Of a DNA stretch of 64,000 bases, positions 57,197 through 64,000 are shown piece by piece. A model generated the notes under the pieces. It did no database searches and was not told the origin of the DNA. It saw only the letters and a list, made by a program, of their open reading frames with translations. The stretch is taken from positions 1-64,000 of the forward strand of contig JAXGGA010002849.1 in the NCBI GenBank assembly GCA_038373865.1. The letters are read 5' to 3'. The stretch comes from Uloborus plumipes. Taxonomy: Eukaryota; Arthropoda; Arachnida; Araneae; Uloboridae. Within the stretch, counting starts at the first letter, position 1, and each line of letters starts with the position of its first letter. The position numbers and the translations under genes were made by a program.

Positions 57197-57235
57197 GACG
57201 GGCCTGTATATATATATATATACAGGCCCGTCATT
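57123..57235. repeat. (TA)n tract ending in a perfect 42-bp palindrome
   Basis: (TA)n runs from about 57128 to 57193. Then 57194-57235 is a perfect palindrome: AATGACGGGCCTGTATA, a TATATATA core and the exact reverse complement. The right half of the palindrome is the start of the G-tract MITE (57223). The left half is an inverted 13-bp copy of the same MITE terminus with no body attached. Confidence 0.85.
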
Positions 57236-57383
57236 TAAGGGTCAATTGCCCCCCCCCCCCTGACTTTTAGAAATCAATGTATTTACATATAAGTGGGCGT
57301 GGCTTTTGATGTTTTCCGCTGAAATTGCATTGAGTTGGGACCCTTTGCCCCACCCCCTGGAAAAACTTGAAATGACGTCCCTG
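57223..57383. mobile_element. hAT-type G-tract MITE, copy 3, 161 bp
   Basis: Ends CAGGCCCGTCATTT and the reverse complement of CAGGGACGTCATTT. It has the same interior order as copy 2 (C run, GAAATCAATGTATTTAC, AAGTGGGCGTGG, CCCTGG near the end). The left flank is TATATATA; on the right TATA is followed by the CTGCCG element, which seems to have landed in the target duplication. Confidence 0.75.
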
Positions 57384-57387
57384 TATA

Positions 57388-59172
57388 CTGCCGCGGGCAG
57401 GTAAACGGCAGTATCTGCAAAAATGAGTTTTCGAGATAATTGAAGAAACGCGTTTTTGATTTCCCACAAAGATCAATAAAACATTGAACTTCGAACATAG
57501 GCGATACTATATGTATAAACCGATATATTTTTTGGGTAATCGATTGAATTTTGATTTTGCAAGCGCATATAGAGGTAAAACAGATACTGCCGTTTACCTG
57601 CCCTTTTCACTCTAATTGTCATGCGGAATTGACTGGCAGTCGGCAGTAACTGCACAGTATGCTACTAAATGTCCAGTATTTACATATTCGACAACATGTG
57701 TAGTAGATATGTTATTACGAAATATATTATTGCATTGTGAATGACATGTTTTATTTAAAAATATACATAAATACCGTGTATCCACTTGATATAGATTTAA
57801 TATAAACGAACGCAAAATATAATTAAAAAATATAATGAACTGTATTGTATTATGGAAAATATGAAGCAAAACTTGATGATTCTTCAGCCATTTTTACTTC
57901 CTTTTACTTTGTAAAGGAAGTATTGTGGTCACAAAGAAAATTTCACTCAAAATTCGGTCTAAATTTTGATTTTGCTCACCCCGAATGAATGTTGAGTAGT
58001 TTTTTCGACCTATCAGCACATGCATATGTACCTACTAACATATAAGCAGCCGAAATATCCTTTTCGACCATGCCCCAGTTAATTACGACGAGTTTTCTCG
58101 TGACGTCTGTATATACGTATGCATGTGCGTATGTATGTATGTATGTTTGTATGTATGTGCATATGTATGTATGTATGTATGTCGCATAACTCAAAAACTA
58201 TATGCCGTAGAAGCTTCTAGTTTGGTATGTAGGCTCTGAGGGTGGTCGTTGTGCACCTCCCCTCGTGGTTGCATTCGAATGTTCTCAAGGGGGTCTTTTA
58301 CCCCTTTGTGGGGTAAATCAATGTTAATTTCAATGCAGATTGAGTGATATGATTTGGTGCAACCACTTGGCGATATATCGCCAAACTTCTTCAAACGTAT
58401 CGCCAAAAACATGTGGTATGGACCCCACACTACTTCCTTTTACGTGTAAATTTTTTTAGTAGATGCCGTAAGTGTTAAAATAATGCTTGGAATGAGCAAG
58501 ATGACAATTCAAACATTTACGCCCCAAATGTACCACGAAACAAAGCAAAAAATGATTTACAACAATTCATTTTCTAAGTATCGCCGATTTTAACAGAGGA
58601 TTTTTCACAAAATACCGCCAATAGCGCTAAATTGAACCCTCACTCATAAAATAATTTTTTCGCCAAATTTGTCGCCAATTTGGCGATATGTCACCAAGTT
58701 GGCGCAAAGCACTTGGCGACTAAAAGCTTGGCGATATATCGCCAAGTGGTAACGCCAATTTATATCACTTAAGTCTGCTTTGATATTAACACTGATTCAC
58801 CCCCAAAAGGAATAAAACACCCCCTTGGGAACATTCAAGTGCAACCAATGACCTCCCATGACCTCCCATTAGGGCACCCCTACTTTCGCTTAGTTTAAGT
58901 ACAAAGGAAAGCGGTTTTTGCTGCTTGATGCAAGTTTTGCACAGCGATTCATATTATGTTCATCCTGCAGAAATGCAGATACTGCCGTTTACCTGCCCAC
59001 AGCAACGAAAAATGCAGTTACTGCTAATTACCATTGGTTAAAAAAGTTTTTTTTCATCGGAAACCAAAAAAAGATGCTTGTACCATAAAACTAATGTAAC
59101 ATAGATTTCAAAAATGCAACAAAATGAAAATCGAAAAATTTGCAGTTACTGCCCTTTACCTGCCCACGGCAG
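57388..59172. mobile_element. CTGCCG-type TIR element, 1785 bp, non-autonomous composite
   Basis: The left end CTGCCGCGGGCAGGTAAACG and the reverse-complemented right end CTGCCGTGGGCAGGTAAAGG differ at two of 20; pairing continues through GGCAGTANCTGCA. It is flanked by TATA on both sides. Additional internal copies of ACTGCCGTTTACCTGCC occur at about 57584 and 58981. The middle (57895-58925) contains other repeats. There is no transposase. Confidence 0.75.
57895..58925. repeat. Repeats inside the CTGCCG element: AAAGGAAGTA inverted repeat, (GTAT)n, CGCCAAGT palindromes
   Basis: AAAGGAAGTATTGTGGTC at 57915 is mirrored by GACCCCACACTACTTCCTTT at about 58421-58440. A (TATG)n microsatellite runs from about 58118 to 58182. 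CTTGGCGATATATCGCCAAG-type palindromes occur at 58366-58386 and 58731-58746. The sequences around 58240-58345 and 58770-58870 are imperfect inverted copies (CAAGGGGGTCTTTTACCCC opposite a CACCCCCTTGGGAACATTC block), giving a fold-back about 0.6 kb across. No gene. Confidence 0.6.
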
Positions 59173-59180
59173 TATATATA

Positions 59181-59828
59181 CAGGGTGTCCACTCCAATCG
59201 TGGACCAATAGCTAATTTCTAAACCGTTAGAGATAAGCATATAGTTTATTTAGGAAAAAATCTCCAAATTACGAAAGGAATTTTGGGTCTATTCAATGTT
59301 TTTCAAAAAATCAAATTTAGAAAGAGTTACGAAATTTAAATTTTTATACAGCCCCCTATCAATCATATTCAGTAAAACATTCTTAACACTGTAACGTTTA
59401 AAACTAAAAAAAAATCACTCTTCTACCACAAAAATTGACCGAGTTATGACGTTTTGAAAAATCAATATTTTGAAGGATTTCGCATACGGTCCCTTAAGCG
59501 ATCGCTCGACGACGTCATGAAATAATGCGAAATCTTGATTTTTCAAAACGTCATAACTCGGTCAATTTTTGTGGTAGAAGAGTGATTTTTTTTTTTTAGT
59601 TTTAAACGTTACAGTGTCAAGAATGTTTTACTAAATATGATTGATAGGACTAGGGGGCTGTATAAAAATTTAAATTTCGTAACTCTTTCAAAATTTGAGT
59701 TTTTGAAAAACATTGAATAGACCCAAAATTCCTTTCGTAATTTGGAGATTTTTTCCTAAATAAACTATATGCTTATCTCTAACGGTTTAGAAATTAGCTA
59801 TTGGTCCACGATTGGAGTGCACACCCTG
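59181..59828. mobile_element. Fold-back element, 648 bp, CAGGGTGTCC termini
   Basis: It starts CAGGGTGTCCACTCCAATCG. The two arms (about 59181-59485 and 59526-59828) are inverted copies with few mismatches, separated by about 40 bp that include GCGATCGC. It is flanked by TATATATA on both sides, right next to the end of the CTGCCG element. There is no ORF. The outer bases at the right end read CACACCCTG instead of GACACCCTG, one of the few differences. Confidence 0.85.
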
Positions 59829-62368
59829 TATATATATATGAGTTAAGATAATAGTCTTAAAGCATGATAACATGATTTCTGGAAAAGTCTAAAAAACCCA
59901 GATATTTTTTTCCAATATGTACGCTGTTAGTAAAGCTAAACTATTTATGCGGAATTTCTAGCAGTAAATTTGGATTAAGTCTTCCTTTAGTTGTTTTCCT
60001 GCTTTTTGTGTTGAAAATATGTAAAGTTAAAATCTTGAGGAAGTTTTACGAAGAAATTCAAAATCGCAATTTTAGCTCGGGAAAACATGAATGAAAATAT
60101 TGGCAATGTTTATTTGAATATGCACTTTCAAGCTTGTAAAATATGTAAAAATGAAAACATAAATTCTAGGAATACGTGCTCAAAACGTTAAAGGAAAATC
60201 TCATATTGGGAAAAGTAAAACTTGAATTTCGATTTGTGCCCAAGCTATGTTAAAATCGAACAATAATAACATTATACATATTGAATAGAATCGTTCTCGT
60301 TTATTTCGTCGATGTGTGTTTTGCTTTCTGAACACGAACATAAATATACAACGACTTTGAATCCTTACTTTCCGAAGACATAAATTTTATGCGTAAAATT
60401 TAATTTTTGGTATACCACAAGCATCATATATTCGTTACAAGGAACTCGTTTTTCAATGCAAAAATTGTGAGCTTATGGATGCACTGCACAGACATCCAAC
60501 AAAAGCTTTTGTCCAATGTCTCATTTGTACTTTTCAATGTGCATTTTCGCAACTTGTTTCAACACAACGATTTTAGATTATAATTAACTCTCAGAAAAAA
60601 AAAAAACTTTCGTTTTTATGAAAACACTCGACAAAAATTGTTACCATGGGATAATTTTCATAATTTGAGTGAAAGTAGCGAAACTGTATTTTAGTTTAGT
60701 TTCAATTTATGGGTGAATCGTATGTATCCATGAAATAACATCATATCTCGCCTTATTAAAGGTACATAAATTTAGACGCAGATAATAATTTTATCTTTTG
60801 CGGCATAAATAAGGTTTTAAGGCCAAAATAACTTAAAAACAGTGTTCCAAAATTTTTTAGCGTGTATTTTAAACATAACGCACAAGATCTTCTAATATTA
60901 AGATAAAGTTATAGCGGCTCATGAGTTTTTTAGTAATACATATTTTTATTTAGAAAAAGTCATTAGAAGCCATAATATTTGCTTAAGAGTACAGGTATTC
61001 AGTCATTTTAAAATTACCGTTACCTGCATCAATGGACACATTTCTCAAAATTTGAAAAATAGAAATTTTTTAATTTTTATACAATACTGCAAAATGCATA
61101 GGAAAGAAAATTAAGATATATGGATGTTATATGTGTAACTGCAGTATCGGTATAGAGAAATGGTGATAAAATGTGAAAAAGAAAGTTCATAAAAGAAAAG
61201 AAAAGAATAGCTGAGAAATTAACCTAGGTCTTACAAATTACTCTAGAATGTGATTTCGGCTAAATTTTATAATCACATCACAGCATATTTGAATAGCGAC
61301 AATGATGTTTTAATGCACAAATTCGCATATTTAGTCGTACGCATTTAGTTTACGGTTTACTACTGTAAAGCAGCAATTTTACAGTTTATTAGAGTAAAAA
61401 TGAGCAATTTTGCAGTTTATTGCTGTAAAATTAGAAATTTTTCCAGTTTGTTACTATAAAATTAACTGTAGTATACTGTAAAAAGATCATCTACTTTTTA
61501 CAGTGTAGTAGAGAAGTAGTTTTCATCAAATCTTTACTATTTGTCATGATACAGACAGTTCTAGGATTGACTGGAAGAATTAAAGTCTGCGACTAAGTAG
61601 TATACTTAATGCTACGACTGACAGCTATTTATGGATATCAATCTTTGAGTAGACATTTTCTTTTTCTATAAACTTGTTCTTTCCTTCTTGCAACGCTTCC
61701 CAGTTTTGAAATTGTTTCAAGAATATAGCATGCGCTTTTAAAACATTAAAGAAAACGGACTGCTTTCATAATTAATGAAACCTGTATATTTTTAACACTG
61801 AAATGTTCCTTACTTTCATTTTCTCTACATATTTATCAGAATGGACCAATCCGTTTAGGGTATTGTTTGAAGAAACAATATTAGAAGAGAAAAACAAGTA
61901 CTAAAAACCAATCGGAGACTTTTTTACTTCTTGAAGCAAATCGTAATTTGGAATAATATTACTTTTACTCTCCTCTCTCGAAACACAAGAGACAAAATAA
62001 AAGATTCATTTAATAATAAAACCTAAACATTGTAGTGCAAAACGTTAAAACTAAAATTCTAGGCATTTTTGGCATATTTTTCGTGTATGTTTTTCGATAA
62101 AATCTGATTGATCTAAAAGTTCCAAAGCTTCTTTTTTCTCTTTATTTTTTCCAATACTTTTTTGCGCTTTTTCAACTTCTTCACCAATGTTCTTTCCAGA
62201 TTCGTTCTTTTATTTATTTTCATATTTTTTCACGTGAATGTTTCGTTGCGTAACGAAGCGAATTTTTCAAACAAACATTCCGCATTGGATTCTTCAATAG
62301 GATGTAGCATTTCTTCCTACAAAGACGAATTCTTTCCCTCGTTTCTGTATACGACTACGACTATGAAA

Positions 62369-62375
<7 letters not shown>
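59829..62375. other. AT-rich sequence without a gene
   Basis: 60433-60480 is the inverted partner of 909-967. 61365-61510 is a copy of the ACTGTAAA MITE ending TTTTTACAGTGTA. No coding block recognised. Confidence 0.5.
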
Positions 62376-62401
<26 letters not shown>

Positions 62402-63660
62402 CTGGCGGGAAAAAAATCCCAATACCAAGAAAAAATTGCCGTAGAGAAATGAAATTTGGGTAATGCAATTGTCTAGTTAACATGTTTAATTGATTAAATG
62501 TACAAGATCACTGGCTAATTTAAGCTCAAGAAAATGCTGTGCAAATGTGAAATTATGTTAATTTAATAGAGGGTGTAACCTCCAGAATTTTGAAGGAAAG
62601 CCTGCAAGCGTGCATGCATTACGTCATACAGGTGCCGAATGTCACTTTGTGGTATGGAGTTCCATGCTTGTTGCACTTGCTGTGCCAATACTAGGAACGT
62701 CATTGCTGACTGTGGATGATGCTCGAGGTGCCATCCCATGATATCCCATACGTTATCAATTGGAGACAGACCTGGTGATTTTGCAGGTCATGGTAACATG
62801 TCAGCACTCTGTAGAGCACATTGCGTTACAGCAGCGATGTGAGGGCGAGCGTTATCCGGTTGGAAAACGCCCCTTGAATACTACTCATGAAGGGCTGTAC
62901 TACTGGTTAAATTAACAGACTGACGACAAATTTTCAGTCAGTGAGTTTGGGATAACCACAAGAATGCCCCTGCTGTCGTAGGAAATTGCTCCAGAGACCA
63001 TAACTCCAGGTGTGAGTCCCGTGTGTCTAGGCCGTAGACCGCTTGGATGCAGGCGGTCCCCTGGCCTCCTTCTGACCAATATACAGCCACCACTGGCACT
63101 AATTCAGAATCTGTTTTCATCAAAAATTACAACAGATCTCCACTCCGACTTCCAGTGAGCTCTGTCGTGGCACCACTGCCGTCGGAAAAGGCAATGGTTT
63201 GCAGTCAATGGAATACCGGCTACAGGCTGCCTGGCTCGGAGTTGTCCTTGAAGTAAACAGTTTCTTACCGTTCCTTGGGTCACGACGGTACCAACTGCAG
63301 CTCGAATGTCAGCCGCAGATGCAGTACGATGCGCCACAGCCGTGCGCAAGATTCGGCGATCTTCCTTCTCAGTCGTGCCACGTGGCAGCTCGGAACTCGA
63401 TCTTCTTGAGGTAGTACCATCCCTTGCTCATAGCTTCCAATAATCATGCATGGTGGAAACATTCCCACACAAGTCTTTTTGCAAAATCGCGAAATGAAAA
63501 TCCACCTTCTCGTAGCCAAATTGTACGACCTCGTTTAAACTCGGTGAGCTGTTGATAATGGCTTCTTTTATGAATGTGATCGTAATTTGTTTATCTCCAA
63601 TATTTAAACGACCGACGATGTTCAAGTGGGAGCAGTTTGACTTTCCGCCCTACAACCCAG
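62376..63660 (-). mobile_element. Decayed Tc1-like transposon next to a (TA)n tract
   Basis: (TA)n at 62376-62400 is followed by CTGGCGGGAAAAAAATCCCA, a plausible TIR, and then by the 3' side of a Tc1-like transposase on the minus strand. I could not find the matching right TIR up to 64000, so the right end is lost or diverged. Confidence 0.65.
62560..63600 (-). pseudogene. Tc1-like transposase pseudogene
   Basis: Read right to left. The N-terminal part near 63500-63560 gives EFKRGRTIWLREGGFSFRDF, an HTH-like segment. 63104-63349 gives VAHRTASAADIRAAVGTVVT and QLRARQPVAGIPLT, then ending HWKSEWRSVVIFDENRF, where the first catalytic Asp sits in DENRF. 62938-63123 has the region normally carrying GVMVWGAI in a shifted frame. 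Near 62750-62880 is FQPDNARPHIAAVTQ with the second Asp, then MLP-stop-PAKSPGLSPIDNVWD, then the C-terminus ending about NSGGYTLY. At least one stop (Trp to TGA), several frame changes, SPD to SPG and the catalytic Glu to Asp make it non-functional. Confidence 0.8.
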
Positions 63661-64000
63661 AAACGCACCCTGTGATTTCTTAATGTTTAGTCTTTTGAAT
63701 AAGCATCACAATAAAAGTCTTTATTTTGAACGACAGGCTTAAGGACGCAGTTAAGGGCTGGGTTTTATCACGACCACAGAAATTCTGTTAAATAGGTATC
63801 ATACTGTATAGTTAGTCAGTTTGGTCTTTGTGATCAGGCCTATGGTGAATACTGTTAATATAGTTTTTATTTAGACCCCAAAAAATCGTTTGGTACCTTT
63901 TATTTTAAACAACTCTAATATATGCGGCCTCCCAGTGGAGACAAAAAATAGGAGGTTCATCAGGCATAGTGCTCCTCAAATAAATAACTTATATATTTTT
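63661..64000. other. Sequence at the right edge without a recognised feature
   Basis: No gene is visible. The sequence right of the decayed Tc1-like element could include its lost 5' end, but I found no terminal repeat. Confidence 0.4.

Noticed and set aside
58118..58182. (TATG)n stretch read as a CRISPR-like array
   Set aside because: Simple tetranucleotide microsatellite in a eukaryotic genome, with no spacers.
62401..64000. A complete second Tc1-like element
   Set aside because: Only the left terminus and a disrupted ORF are visible; no complementary right terminal repeat was found before the window ends.

Overview
This is an AT-rich, intron- and transposon-dominated piece of an animal nuclear genome, almost certainly an arthropod and most likely a chelicerate. 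I see no bacterial-type operons, no rRNA or tRNA genes and no CRISPR. The only host gene I can support is a canonical Dscam homologue on the minus strand. Three consecutive exons lie in transcription order: 15786-15625 (first half of Ig2), 13596-13450 (second half of Ig2) and 4892-4602 (all of Ig3). All have consensus splice sites and phase 1-1 boundaries, so they join in frame. Ig1 and the promoter should lie to the right of the window and Ig4 to the left. Nearly all of the 64 kb is therefore Dscam intron, or intron plus upstream DNA.

Layout. 1-4601: intron holding a 3-kb TIR transposon (1045-4031) with a decayed transposon protein. 4602-13596: Ig3 and Ig2b exons, separated by an intron with two MITE-like inverted repeats and a structurally complete Ty3/Gypsy LTR retrotransposon (6559-12960) in antisense to Dscam. 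Its gag and pol are open, its two 619-bp LTRs differ at one position by eye, and it is flanked by an ATAC duplication. 15625-15786: Ig2a exon. 16-25 kb: two pogo/Tigger-like elements, one interrupted by a small hAT-type MITE with a perfect 8-bp duplication. 25.8-28.8 kb: a second TAGGGTGG-type element, fold-back in form, interrupted by a TTAA-flanked piggyBac-type MITE. 34.3-38.6 kb: a three-level nest (ACTGTAAA repeat, then pogo-like element, then 2.3-kb fold-back element). 42-45 kb: a segmental duplication, a 124-bp hairpin and a decayed transposon ORF. 50.8-51.8 kb: microsatellite plus a six-unit 146-bp tandem array. 55.0-56.2 kb: a complete Tc1/mariner element with an intact 348-aa transposase whose catalytic spacing is DD36E. 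57.1-59.8 kb: a chain of MITEs and fold-backs inserted around TATA sites. 62.4-63.7 kb: a decayed Tc1-like transposase.

The most interesting material is (i) the TAGGGTGG TIR family: three copies, two carrying one shared protein family that I do not recognise as a classical transposase, two copies converted to long fold-back forms, and one with an 8-bp duplication matching nTnnnnAn; (ii) nested insertions where the pre-insertion site can be read from a second copy inside the window; and (iii) two apparently intact mobile elements, Gypsy and the DD36E Tc1/mariner. Family names come from memory of motifs and no database search was possible. Boundaries of decayed elements are approximate.
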